From: Tubulanus polymorphus
Lineage: Eukaryota; Nemertea; Palaeonemertea; Tubulaniformes; Tubulanidae
DNA: 64,000 nt
Assembly (NCBI RefSeq): GCF_964204645.1
Contig: NC_134025.1
Coordinates: 5,275,001-5,339,000, forward strand
Direction of reading: 5' to 3'
The notes below the pieces were generated by a model. That model was not told the origin of the DNA. It worked only from the letters and a program-made list of their open reading frames with translations, and searched no databases. The position numbers and the translations under genes were made by a program. Shown here in pieces: positions 26,167-39,074 of this stretch. The number at the start of each line of letters is the position of its first letter. The stretch's first letter is position 1.

Positions 26167-29100
26167 TCAAATAATAACTTCTTCTAATTCATCATCAAAG
26201 TCATCAACAGCATTAACGATTGGTTTGAATGTTGTTGAGGCGTGTCTCGGACGGCGAGGTAATAATTTATCATTCGATTGTTCCTTATCGTTCAGATTAA
26301 TGAAACCCGATGAATTCTTTTTTTCTTTATTTCTCGACGCGAATGCCGAGGAATCGTTATCGCTAATGTTTACGACGTCACCATTTTTCGCGTTTGCTTT
26401 CGTACTATCTCCGAATAGTTCTTTCATAAGATCTTTCTTTTTGTTCGCTTTTTGTTTTTCAGCGGAATTACCTTGATGAAAACTAGAATCGTTGAACGAC
26501 GGTTTGTAACCGATATCTTCAACTTCATCATCGAATAACGATTTTCGCCTTTGACGCTCTATATACGGTACAGTAACATCGTCATGCGATGGTTTACCGT
26601 GATGGAGATTCTCGATCGGCTTCGAAAACGAATATCGTTTCTTCGAAGAAGCTGAACCGTGTAACGAACCCGAATCATGTCTGGTAAACGTTTTTTCTTC
26701 TTTCACATCATTTACTTCATCGGGATTTCGTCCTTCGTCCATCGCGCGAAGTTTAGCTAATAATATATCCTTCCGGCGTCGCTCTTCGAGAATCTTTTCA
26801 TTATTAGCTTCTAATTCAGCTTGTCTATTTGCCTGTTCAATTCGATCTCGCTCTTCCTTTTCTTTTCTTAGTCTCTCTAACTCATTTCTTTTTCGTTCCT
26901 CTTCTTCTCGTTCATGTCGTAAGCGTTGTTCTTCTCTTTCTTTCAGCTCTTGTTCTTTCTTTTCTCTCAGTTCTTGTTGATATTTTTCCGTTGCGATGCG
27001 AATTCGTTCCTCCTCTTCCATTCTACGTCTGGCTTCACTTTCAATTTGTTCTCTTTGTTTTGCTTCCTGTTCCTTTCTGAAATCGATCTCTTCGCTCTCT
27101 TCCCTTTCAATGACACCTTCTTCGATGATATCATCTTCAACACCATCCAAGACCTCGTTATTGTCAATGACTGAAGTTCCTATATTATCTCCTTTGGTTG
27201 CTTTTGCTTTTCTTCTTTCTTCTCTCGCCTGAAAGTATGAATATACAAAATGCATTTAGATACAAGCACAAATTGAAATGATATCAAATTAACTGCTACC
27301 AAGCAACTTCTTAATCATAAAGCAAATGTTAACCAAATAAGATGTACACTTCAAAGCAGGAATATGCGCAAAATATTAAAAAAATACAGGTTACGGTTAA
27401 AACAAACCATGCATCAAATAAAACAAGAATAACTAAAGGATATGTGAATACATCAACCTTGCAAAAGTCGCATACTTGGGGACTGAATGATGCACGACTA
27501 ACACGAATGAACACTTGTGTCGCATGTGATTAAGAGGTTTATGCAACTTAGAGAAATTGTAAAGAGAATTTGAACTCAATCATTGGAACTTAAAAATTTG
27601 CGCAATTTGTAACTTCATGATTTGTAACGTGGTGACTAATGCAAGGTTGACCTTACTACAATCTTAAAACACTAACACACGCAATAGGCAACACAAAAGT
27701 GTACCTCAAGAGGAAACTTTCTAGAAGCAGCACGTGGAGAAGTTTCCGTGACAAAGAAGGGTGTGATGCTAGGTGATGCAGTCTGGTCAGCAGAATTCTG
27801 GTGAGATTGATTTTGAGATTGTGATTTTTCCTGTGGAATTGTAGATTTTCTTACACTTGGTTGAAATAAACTAGGTCCTTTTTGAGTGATTAAAACACCT
27901 TTTTTCAATGGTTTATTTTCAAAAGCATGATCACCCATCCGGAAATCTCCATGTAGTGGTGGCCGTATGGAGCTAGGCACCTCGGATTGAGTTTTATTTT
28001 GACCTGATGATTCAAAATTATGCTTTATTTTCACTGACTTATCAGAATCAATCACAGAATTCTTCTCCTCTGTAATCTTTTTCTGCAAAATTTGTCGGAA
28101 TGCACATTCAGCCAAGTGTAATATAAGCAGTGCAGAGTTTCAAATCAACAAAGTATTTAAGAGCAGTACTAAAATGAAGAATGATAAAGAAACTTACAAT
28201 GGAATCATGGTCGTCAGAAGGCTACAAAATGAAGTTATGTAATATTAAGAAAATGAATAAGTTTAAAAGACAGAAGTAAAGTATAAGTAGAATAGCAATG
28301 TCATTAAAGCAATAAACTATCATCACTAAAGGCTTTATTAAATATACAATAGCTTCACTACAATTTATGATACCATTTATTATGACAAGTTCAATAGTTT
28401 TCACCTCTCGTTCTCTCTTATCTTCTTGTCTTCTTTGTTCATCCATCAATTTAGCCTTTTCTCGAGGAGTCATTGCTAGTTCTGACTGAGCTGTACCGTT
28501 TCGTAAAATCATAGATCCTCTGTGTACAGGCGTGGACTGGGCAGATGGCAGTTTATGTGGACGTCTTATTATTCGATTACTGTAAATATTTTTGATATCA
28601 AGCTCTTTTTCCTTTTCCTAGAATGAAGGAAATAATAGTGAAAGCAATTTCAAAACAAGACATCCTTATACATCGCTCAGGTTAAATACATACCTTGATT
28701 TGAATGGAAAGTTTTTCAACCAATTCTTCTAATTCTTCAATACGACGTTGCTTTTCTCGATGATAATGTACTTCAACACCGACTTCATGGCGATGGTTTT
28801 TCTTCAAATGCTCTACATGTCTTTCTAATTCCTGTGATTCACAATATTATACATTGTATTAACTAAAATACCATTATAAGGCCAATTCATATCATATGCT
28901 TAGTTTACTGCCACAAGTACAAACCTGAATACGTTTATTCTTTTCATAAATGTCCGCTTCCGATTGATTCAGTTTTTGACTCAGCACTTCACGTTCACCG
29001 AGCTGTTTATTGTTTGAAAGTTCTTTCAACCGTTTTAATTGTCTTTTTGTGACGCCCAATTCCTCGCCCAAGTCTTTATTCTTACGATTAAGTAATTCAC

Positions 29101-30488
29101 ATTTATCTTTATACTTTCGCAATTGTTCTTTGAAATTATGTATCTCATTTGTGTGTCTCGTAACAATATTCGACAGGTCACTTTCTTTCCCTTCAAACCG
29201 TTGTAAAGCTTTATCCTGTCTCCTTTCTGTTAGCTTCAAAAGTTTATTTTCGTCTTTAAGTTCGGATATTTGGTTAGTTAATTCATCGATATGATTGCGC
29301 AGTTCATTCGCTCTTAGTCTTTTCGCCGACATCACTCTTTGTTTGATCGGATCTGATGTACGCGGTGTAGTCTTCTGTTGGCCTTTTTTCCTCGTTTTCC
29401 TAATACTATCTGCAAAACAGAACCACAAGTCTTAATTATACAAAACAGACAGAATCAGTCGATGAGGTCAAAATCTATACTACAAGAGACTTAACGGCGA
29501 AACTTTGTCACGGGTTGTGCTATCAACAAGATTCTAGTACCAAATGAAAGATACTGGCCTGCGTAAATTTTCAAGTATAGATTCTATCAAACGATGTGAT
29601 AAAGTTTGGATAGATTTTTGGTCACTGCGCATGCTGTTCTTTAGTGATTTATATCATTTGTAAACAAGGTCACACAAATATCAACTTTGTAACTGCTTTC
29701 ACTGTCTGCCTTTAGATAGAAGTTTAACACTGAAATACAGCATAGGTACTTTAAGCGTCCATAGATGGGTTCTTTGCTAGTAGGTCTATAAGTATGTACT
29801 AACAAATCAGGTGCTAAAATTGTAGAATGCGACAAAATCATTTATTGCTTTCTAACTAAAACCTATCCAACTCATGCTTTTCTTCAAATCTACATTTGTA
29901 GTAAGCCCCAGTTATTTCTAAAAAAATCTGTTAATTCAAGATTATTTGTCTTAGTATCCATGGTATCCTGTCTATCCTCTCATTGGAATCAATAGTAGTA
30001 ATTAGCTATAGATATATAGAGTACAACGCATATTCTATAAATGTATATTGATCGACTGTAGCATAATAAATCATTATGAATCAAAAGTTTCCAAGACGCA
30101 TTAGTATCCTGTATTATACTTATCATTATCAATAGCAATAGTATCCGCAATATCATAACATACATATTTCATGTTCTTCCAATGATTTTGCATCATCATT
30201 GGAAGAACATGAAATGTAAACAGAAAAAACCAGTAATATTCTTATGCTGAAATGGACTGATACGAGAAATTGATGAGAACGCTCTATAACTGAATATTTA
30301 CCTTTGTAGACACTTCCCGGCGATCGTTTCTTTTTAGCGCGACTTTTACTCTTTGAAACTTCATCATCGGAATCTGATACAAATGAATCGCTATATGAAC
30401 GCCTCGATTGAGTGTCCTGACTGAATGTTCGCGTACGAGTTCTTCGTACTGAATACACTGAATCATTGTCGTTAGTGTGTCCCGACAT
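26167..30488 (-). CDS. LCA5: lebercilin (LCA5), ciliary intraflagellar-transport-associated coiled-coil protein
   Basis: Seven coding exons in continuous frame give 828 residues (human 697): 30488-30302, 29409-28925, 28831-28694, 28617-28405, 28221-28198, 28082-27705 and 27228-26167. A basic, Ser-rich N-terminus is followed by the lebercilin coiled coil in exons 2-4: RLRANELRNHIDELTNQISE, then LQKLKE-like heptads and EKEKELDIKNIYSNRI, nearly identical to the vertebrate domain. Exon 7 has a long Glu/Arg coiled coil, the conserved ILLAKLRAMD and KKKDLMKELFGDS segments, and ends DDFDDELEEVII, like human lebercilin. The protein sits along the ciliary axoneme and basal body and interacts with the IFT machinery; loss causes Leber congenital amaurosis in man. 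Exon 5 is a micro-exon of 24 bases. The promoter is shared with the SH3BGR-family gene on the other strand. Confidence 0.93.
30166..30215. repeat. perfect inverted repeat, 21-base arms, 8-base spacer
   Basis: atttcatgttcttccaatga(t) at 30166-30186 is the exact reverse complement of 30195-30215, separated by tttgcatc. It lies in LCA5 intron 1 and would form a stable hairpin in DNA or pre-mRNA of either strand. No known element recognised. Confidence 0.9.
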
Positions 30489-31138
30489 TCTTTCAAATCT
30501 TTGGCAAGTTTTTTATGATGGAAGAAAAATACTGTAGTATGTTATTGTTGAAATAAGAAATGTAGCCGTAGGTACTGTTTCTGGTAGCAATGAACTGAAA
30601 TAAAACAAAAAAATTCTGATTATTTTTTTGGCTTCACTTCTTGTCCCTTGACATGTGTTTGAAACAGGATGAACACACATTATTCATAAGGTTAGGAATA
30701 AAATTAATTGACATTTTAATTGCATTTAGTAGAAATTTTAAGATTATTCTATGTTTAACGCTTCTTCGGGAGATACTGACAGTTCTTAGAATTAAATACA
30801 AATTAAAATAATCTATCTATAAGCTTCTTACCATCAAAAAGAAAGACAAACTATAGAAGAATACATCCCGCGGTGATTTTTCAACATTATTTTGTACAAG
30901 TGGAAGGAATTTTGTTTTCACTAGCAACCGGCAAATATTGATGACGTCAGATTTGGCGGCTACGTCTACGTCACTGATTTATGCAGATCGGGAGTCTAAC
31001 GTCACGGTTTTATGCCGACTGGGACGGGAGAAGTGTTCGAATACGCCTAAGGTTTTTCGTCGATCTTTTCGTGTTAAAGGCTTTTAAAAAGGTTTCGTCG
31101 GTAGTCTGAGAGACGGTGCTCAGTTCTAGTTTTCAATC
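30489..31138. promoter_or_regulatory. bidirectional promoter region of LCA5 and the SH3BGR-family gene
   Basis: The 650 bases between the two divergent start codons include a palindromic CRE (TGACGTCA, 30942-30949), two further ACGTCA cores (near 30968 and 31000), and ctagcaacc at 30921-30929, whose AGCAAC matches the right half of an RFX X-box. A GC-richer stretch lies at 30950-31030. RFX regulation would suit a ciliary gene; function is inferred. Confidence 0.55.
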
Positions 31139-34100
31139 ATGCCTTTCAAGTTATTCTATTCGGCGCTGTCCGGCAGTCAAGCTGTAAGTACCAGAGAATT
31201 TTCAGTGAATTCAGCCATTATTAGTTCGTATCTGTCAAAATTCGCTCAAATCGGGTTCGAATCCCACCAATATTATCCATCAATATCATTAATTTGTGAT
31301 CTCATTATTTCACCTGAATTTGATTTCTATGATTGAAATGTATTTTTCAGTTAAAACATAATCAGACAAAGATTGAGATGATTTTACAAGCACGCGGACT
31401 TGAATACGAGAAAATAGACATCACCTCGTCGTCAAATGAAGAGCAAAAACTCTGGATGCGCGAACATGGAAAACCAGAACAAGAAGGAGCAGTTGTTTTA
31501 CCACCTCAACTCTTCAAAGATGATGAATTTATTTGCGTAAGTAGCTAACAGGATATTTTTAGTTTTATTAGTCAATATAGGTAAGAATCATTAAAATTAG
31601 GTACAAGGGAGTAGGCCCTAACAAGAAATTCATTTTTAGCCGTGTTTCAAATGTAGACTCAATTGCAAACCTAAATTTACTGGTAATTCATTTCATTTAT
31701 TACTTCCAGAATTATAATATCTTTGAGAATGCGGTGGAAGGAAATGAATTGGAAGAATTACTTGGAATACCTGTAAGTATAGCAATAATAATGTAATACA
31801 TGTAATTATTGGGGTTCCTCTGAACAAATATTGAGAAATACGAAAATTTCAACAGGCTCCAAAAAGATGGAAACATGCTGCTGTAACAATTGAAGAGGCA
31901 GCTGAAGAAGAGGTGAATAGGTCAATTTAAACATCTTGCATGGTCAGTTGATGACTAACAAAATGCTTGCGTTTCTAGATTTGAAGATTTCCACTTGCAA
32001 AGCTCCAAGTTCTGCACTGGGTGCTTAACCTGATCGTTTTACCAATGTTTTCTCTAATGTATGTCATACTAAAAAGTGTCTACACTAAACCTACTTGTCA
32101 TTTATTAAATTGTAACATTTAGCAGAGGCTTCCTACCATTCTGGACCAGCCAAGTTATCTAGACTGAACCATCAAATATCTATTTGAATGATGCGTATGC
32201 GTGTGTGTGTATTACTACTGTAGTTTAGACGGTAGAAATGAAGTAAACATTTGAAAATTTGAATGCTTTGCATTTCAAGTTGCTCCCTTTCCGGCAGAGA
32301 TTTTGTTAAACTGCATGAACTAATTGTATTCAGTTAACTAAAAAACCTCATAAAATTCAGATATGCGTACGGTGTTCATTCTTTATTGTTAGATGCATAG
32401 AATTGAATACATAACAGTAGTCAGCTTAAGAAGGCTTAAGTTTGAGTGAACACCGAATCAGTGATCTAGAGTAGAGTATGTCCTTGGATTTATATCTTGT
32501 TTATATAGGATTTTGTTATATCGCATATCTTATGATATCTCATCAAATCATACCCTTAATTGGTCAAGTGGGAGGAGTACCTGCTCTTCTGTCTGCTCTA
32601 TGCAGTATTGTAGAAATTTAGTATAGGGGCTTATGGTCTATGGTTCTATTAACCTGACTGGCATAATTGTGCGAAAATATTTATGTGAACGTCAATTATT
32701 TTACAGAAGGAGAAAAAAGAGAGTAAGGAAGAGGATAAAGATGAAAGCGAGAAGGATAAGGAGGAAGGTGATGAAAAAGAGGAAAAAGAAGAGGTAAAAT
32801 ATATTGATTTTTGGATGGTAGATGATTAAAGTACTGATGGTATGAGTCAGTGATATTGGCTAATTACCTAAGTCAGATTTTACCAGCTGGGTGTTAAATG
32901 AATGTTCATTCTCTTCACCTTTGGGCTACCTGATTATATTTTTGACAGTGCCCATAGTGTATCCTATCTTTTAAATTTTTCACTTCAGTTCTGTAGAAAA
33001 TTGTCACAAAAAAAACTGTCGTGGCCATAACTTACTTTCATTTGTGGTTTATTTTGATTATTTAACTGGGTTCAATCAGGGTGAAGATTCAAAGAAAGAG
33101 GATGGCGAAGAGACGGATAAAAAAGGTGAACCTGGCGATGAAGATAAAAATGAGGATGATAAGGCTAAGAAGCCTGAAGATAAAACTGATGGTGACAAGG
33201 AAGAAAACATAGAGGAACCTAAAAAAGAAAAAACTCCATTAGCTGACAGCGATGACGATTTCTTTGGGAAGAAAAAGGATACTAAAAAGGAGAAGACTCC
33301 ATTAGCTGATAGTGACGACGATTTCTTCGGGAAGAAAAAGGATACTAAGAAGGAGAAGACTCCATTAGCTGATAGTGACGACGATTTCTTTGGGAAGAAA
33401 AAGGATACTAAAAAGGAGAAGACTCCATTAGCTGACAGTGACGATGATTTCTTTGGGAAGAAAAAGGACAAGAAAGATGAGGAAAAAGAAGAGGAACCCA
33501 AAAAGGAGAAGACTCCATTAGCTGACAGTGATGACGACTTATTTGGAAAGAAAAAGGATACTAAAAAGGAGAAGACTCCATTAGCTGATAGTGACGACGA
33601 TTTCTTCGGGAAGAAAAAGGATACTAAGAAGGAGAAGACTCCATTAGCTGATAGTGACGACGATTTCTTTGGGAAGAAAAAGGATACTAAAAAGGAGAAG
33701 ACTCCATTAGCTGACAGTGACGATGATTTCTTTGGGAAGAAAAAGGACAAGAAAGATGAGGAAAAAGAAGAGGAACCCAAAAAGGAGAAGACTCCATTAG
33801 CTGACAGTGATGACGACTTATTTGGAAAGAAAAAAGATACTAAAAAGGAGAAGACTCCATTAGCTGATAGTGACGATGATTTCTTTGGGAAGAAAAAGGA
33901 TACTAAAAAGGAGAAGACTCCATTAGCTGACAGTGACGATGATTTCTTTGGGAAGAAAAAGGACAAGAAAGATGAGGAAAAAGAAGAGGAACCCAAAAAG
34001 GAGAAGACTCCATTAGCTGACAGTGATGACGACTTATTTGGAAAGAAAAAAGATACTAAAAAGGAGACGACTCCATTAGCTGATAGTGATGATGATTTCT

Positions 34101-35217
34101 TTGGGAAGAAAAAGGATACTAAAAAAGAGAAGACTCCATTAGCTGACAGCGATGACGACTTATTTGGGAAGAAAAAGGACAAGAAAGATGAGGAAAAAGA
34201 AGAGGAACCCAAAAAAGAGAAAACTCCACTTGCTGACAGTGATGATGACTTATTTGGAAAGAAAAAAGATACTAAATCGGAATTAGAAAAAACTGAAACC
34301 GCTAAAAAGGAAGACAGTGATGATGATTTATGGGGTAAGAAGAAAGATGATGTGAAAGAAAAAGTTGAAGTTCCTAAACAAGAAGAAGAAAAGGAAGAAG
34401 AAGAAGAGGACAGTTTCCTAGCTAGACGACGTAAAATGCGTGAAGCGAGAGAAGCTCAGAAAAAAGCCGAAGAAAATGAAAGCGACGATGAGGACAGTGC
34501 TCGTGCAAGACTGAAAAAACGGCGACAGGAAAGAACAGCTGCAGCTGCTAAAGATGAGGAAGATGAAGAGGAGTCAGCTGCTGATCGACTTCGTAGGCGA
34601 CGGGAAGAGAGGATGAAAAAGAGATTGGAGGAGGTAGATCTAGCATGTGGCAGATACATGAGTGGCATGGTGTTCCTACATTGCATCTATAGAGATTCTA
34701 ATAACAATCAGTTTACGTATCCGTTTATACTAATGAAAGCATGTAAAGGTCTCATTTCAGGGTTTCAATTAACAATGTTGAAGTTATTATTATAGTACGT
34801 CTAATATTGCTTTTTAGGTGTGTCTTTCTGTCGACTCCATGCACCTTGCTGAAAGTTGATAGAACTTTGAGAGCAAGAAATTTGTTGAGCATTTTGTTGT
34901 TTGGTGCTGAATTTGGAAGAGTCAACTGGTTTTGTGAATAATAACCAAGAATTTATGATGTAGACATTTACCAAATTTAACATATTTTCAATGTTCTGGT
35001 AATTTGTGTGAGCTGAGATGTCTGAGGAAATTTGTTATATCCTTAATTAGTTTCATTTTAATTGTTTGTTGCATGGTTATCGGCATTCAAATATTCTCAA
35101 CTTTTTTCAGCAAATTTTGTATTGATCAAGTTTGACTTGTCATTAATATACCTTCACATTCGCAAAGTTTCTTATAAACAAAATCCATAATGAATCTTCT
35201 TTTATTTTCAGGATTAA
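31139..35217 (+). CDS. SH3BGR-family thioredoxin-fold protein with a giant repetitive acidic/basic tail
   Basis: Coding exons 31139-31183, 31351-31536, 31710-31772, 31856-31912, 32707-32793, 33080-34633 and a last exon beginning at 35212 (GAT TAA) give 665 residues. Residues 1-100 are the SH3BGRL glutaredoxin-like domain, which lacks the CxxC redox site: MPFKLFYSALSGSQ, then KIEMILQARGLEYEKIDIT and a VVLPPQLFKDDEFIC strand. Family members usually have 110-240 residues, with a Glu-rich tail in SH3BGR. Here a Lys/Glu-rich segment leads to 15 copies of a 21-residue unit (KKEKTPLADSDDDFFGKKKDT) at about 33215-34280, one decayed copy (EDSDDDLWGKKK), and then an Arg/Glu-rich helix (RRRKMREAREAQKK). 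The tail should be mostly disordered, with many casein-kinase-2-type sites. Head-to-head with LCA5. Confidence 0.88.
33215..34280 (+). repeat. coding minisatellite, 63-bp unit x15 in higher-order blocks
   Basis: A 63-base unit encodes TPLADSDDD(F/L)FGKKKD plus a linker. The linker is either TKKEK, or the longer KKDEEKEEEPKKEK that closes blocks of three or four units; blocks end after units 4, 8, 11 and 14. Units 1-4 and 5-8 are almost identical in DNA sequence, so whole blocks were duplicated recently. All copies stay in frame. Confidence 0.95.
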
Positions 35218-36730
35218 TTCAAGGCCCAGAAGTACAGAACGTCGTTTTAAGCATGTGTGTGTGTGTGTGTCAGACAATGAAAACCAAACGTCTTTCGAGA
35301 ACACTTAACCCGTTAAACAGCTTTACCGTGCATCATCATCATCGTCATCCATCAACATTATTTAATTAGACTACATTATTGCAATCTGCATGTTGTTATA
35401 TCTTCAAGACTGCATAGGAATATTAAGAGATTAGGTATGAATAACAAGACTCCATATTGCCTGTATTCGGGTTACTTTATGCAGCCACGATTATGTCTCG
35501 ATGACAGTTAGGTCTCTTCTCCGCTTGGATCATCATATTTCTTATATTTTGATTTATGCAGGGAAGTGTCTCATCACACTTCCCTGATTTATGGGAGTAT
35601 TTTGTATAGTAATAGTCGCCTCTACTGATCTGGATTATATGTTTTATTTGTGTGTATTTATGTCTTGAGCAGCTCTAACGTTCAAGAACTTTCGTTGTCG
35701 GGCACTCATTTTGCAGATTTACAATATTGTCGAATCCACACGCTTGCTTTCCTAGTACAATGATCATTGCTTAACTGGGATTTGTCCGAACATTACTTCT
35801 TTTAACTCAAGAAGGTGTCCCTAATTGATTCAATTCCATCTAGCAATGGTTTCTTTCGGCAGGATGGAATTATTCAAAACTTCGGCTACAATTTCGAATT
35901 CAGTTCACCCGCTTAGTAGTTATATGTATATTGTAGTAAGTTATTTGAAGGATTAGTTGGTAGATATATCCACAATGTTGTGAATGGAATGAAAGATAAT
36001 AGCTAATATTGATATGTCATCACGCTGGTATTTTCAGTAGGAAGCTAAAAAAAAACCTGAAAAAGAAGTATTATCATATCGAATCAGGTTGTGGTCTAGT
36101 CATCGGAAGATGTTTATTATTGATCGTCGAAATGTCATTTAAGATTTATTTATTGAAAAATGCATGTTGAGCTATATGATAAGCATTAATAGTATACTGT
36201 AACTTTATTTTCTTTCATTCATGAATTTAATTTATTCTTTACTTTCCGCTAAAATTTGCTTTTGCTATAGAAATGCTTCTCACTTTTAAAATGTGTAATT
36301 ATCATATATATATATATATATATATATACACTCTTTCTCAAGCTACATGTATCAGAGAATTCTTTTAGAGACTACAAATATTGTCAAAAAATTACTTCTA
36401 ACTTGACTGAAAGTGAACCCGGTAATTTCAGTGTCAATTGGTGCTTTAGATAATGATATACGTAGATTTTATTCAGTCTAGACTTTTATAGTACATTGTA
36501 GTAGAATGAGAAATAATTTTATGCCAAAAACTGGCAAGATATCATTTAAAAATAAATCCAAGTTTTTGTTAAAGATTTTGTTGATTTAGATTAGACGAGC
36601 ATTATTTTTGAGTCCATCCTTTACCCTTAGTTCAGTAGTTGTCTTTTTATACATGTGTGTAACCGCATTTTATATCAAGAAGTTTTCTACTTATTGTTAT
36701 GAATAAATATCATAATTATGTCATTTGAAC
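35218..36730 (+). other. probable 3' UTR of the SH3BGR-family gene
   Basis: No ORF. It includes a (GT)n tract (35254-35270), a (TA)n tract (about 36304-36328), and ends with aataaa near 36702, a plausible polyadenylation signal. Confidence 0.5.
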
Positions 36731-39074
36731 ACATTGTTTTCTCTATTCTGCGAACGGATCAGCCATCTTGCATAGAACTGCTCCATTACGGTTGAGTGGA
36801 TCTAAGTAGGATTGCCTGGGACTGTAATTTCTGTCAGACTTGTATTCAGTTATACGTACCTGGATGATTTTGGTATTTTCTTATTAGTCGGACGGGGTTC
36901 ATATAATATATTTTGCATTAATGGACAGACAAGTGGCTAGATCAACTCATTCCTGTCACTCTCACTGATGGCGGGAGTCCATATTTCAGCTAATCAATGT
37001 CGCTCGCTGTAATGTGATAACTCTGTTAGCTGTTAGTGAATTTTCATTCAGAATGATGTCTTCTTATCTTAAATCAAAGTTAGACCTACGGAAATTTACT
37101 ATGCTTTCTCAATTGGACTAAGTGCTTAATTCAACATAAGGCATACATGTAGGCCTATATCACTTACACGTCATTTGGGACCAACAAAATTCATCTGGTT
37201 TACAGGAAAATCCGATTAAGTCATTTTTTTGTGTATTAATGAAAAGATGGACTGCAAATATTTTCCAAAATCTGGATTACTCTGAGCTGAATGAAGTGGA
37301 TTTGACTGTAGGAAAGCTTATGCTAAAGTAAGCACTTTCAATGCAGATTCTGACTTCCAACAAATACCCGGTACAGCAGCATGGATAAAAACTAAGACCT
37401 TTGTGGGTTTAATTAAACAAATATTTATTTCAATACATTGTTTCACTGTACAAATACAAGGAATTCAACTGAGCTACCTGAGCAAGGCAGCAGTAGTAAA
37501 TGCGAATAATATTATTTTAACGGTCACAAAAAACATCATTGATTGCGCAATTTTTCATTCTATACCTATAATAATTACATGAAGGAGCTTTATTTGTGAT
37601 TGAATATCCATAAATTATTCCCTGAAAAAATGCAGATTAAGTTATTTTGAAAATGATTAAATGATTTTAACATTCATGAATGAAAATTTACTTACTACGT
37701 TATGATCTACTTTAGAAAGTGGCGGAATGTCACCCCAGTATGTTTTAAGTTATGGTGGCCATTTTGAAAGAGTGAGTAATGTGATTTTCGATAGGTGTAG
37801 TCTATGGACCTTCATGGACTTAGGTTATCCATGGACTTAGCACATTATACCTACCAACTTTTAACAAAATATGGGAAGAGCAAGAAACTTAATTTTCAAT
37901 AGGTGTAATCAGTGGACCTATACAATTTACCTACTAAGTTAAAATAAATACCTCCCTCCCAGGGTGACAATTAATGTATGAGACAAGAAGAGTCTATAAA
38001 ACCATAAGTTTTCAGACAATTTACACATTTAATAATTCTTAAATGTTACAACTAACTTTTAATCAACTTAAATACATGTACATGCTATCAGAACATCACC
38101 ATTAGAATACATGTAAATCGTTGCCCTCAGGTGGATTGGAATGATAACGCACCATAAAATGATTGTAATAAGTAGACTACTAAAATGCAGTCAACATATG
38201 AGTATATCTATATAAAAGGCCAGTACTCCAACAAGCTTAAAGCCAATTGTCCAGTTTTATGTTTAGTTAATAGCACAATCCAATGCAATATTGTGGTGTC
38301 TTGTTGGCTCATCTCCTGATACGAATTAAAGGTTGACATGGATAAAGAATATGAACCTCATTTGGTTATACAGTATCCTGCTACTGAGCATGTAAATGGC
38401 AAGAAAACTGCGTAAAACTTAACTTGAATTCCTTAGTTTCAAATAATGTACAAAGGTAATATTTTGGTTTCAAGAAGTTATTAATATTAAATGCACATGT
38501 TTGAGCTGTACGTGAGAAGCAGGTGAGTTTTTCGATCAAACCAATTTCCTAAAAATGACTACAATCTTTAGAAGTTAAATATTACACCGGTCCCCCCCCC
38601 GTTATAACAAATCCCGATAATATCATAATAGACAATTAGTTTTATGATCAAATATCCTAGCGATAGGTACTGCTTCAAGATATATATGCGAAAAAAATAG
38701 AAGTTGACAAAAACTTTGTATACACGTACTGGTATGTACATGTACATTAGGAATGCTCTTTTATCGAATACATGTAATTCTAATAGACTGACCTAATTAT
38801 GAGTAAAATTTTGGAACTTATCTCAGAATAGGTCGTAACGACAAAGCACATTATCTAAGAATGAGTTGAAATTTGCCACGTGCAATCTAAGTACAAGATA
38901 TAATGAAAAATTACTCTAATCATCATTATCATCATCCTATGTCTGTTCATTCTTACGACTACTTTCCACACAACACAAAATTTACGAAACATACATTCAT
39001 CAATGATATAAAACATACATGAGCCAACACCATTATCAAATGGAAGCACCAAAATTCGACACCTCCGTACAAAA
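36731..39074. other. convergent intergenic region and UPRT 3' UTR
   Basis: No gene seen. A minus-strand aataaa near 37425 could end the UPRT transcript, which would give it a 3' UTR of about 1.6 kb. A C run lies near 38592. Confidence 0.4.

Noticed and set aside
31248-31266. B-box-like gggttcgaatccc in SH3BGR intron 1
   Set aside because: No A box at the right distance and no cloverleaf; probably chance.
33076-34212. 378-codon open frame on the minus strand across the SH3BGR repeat
   Set aside because: It is the antisense shadow of the coding minisatellite; each repeat yields the same Phe/Ser-rich peptide and there is no independent support.
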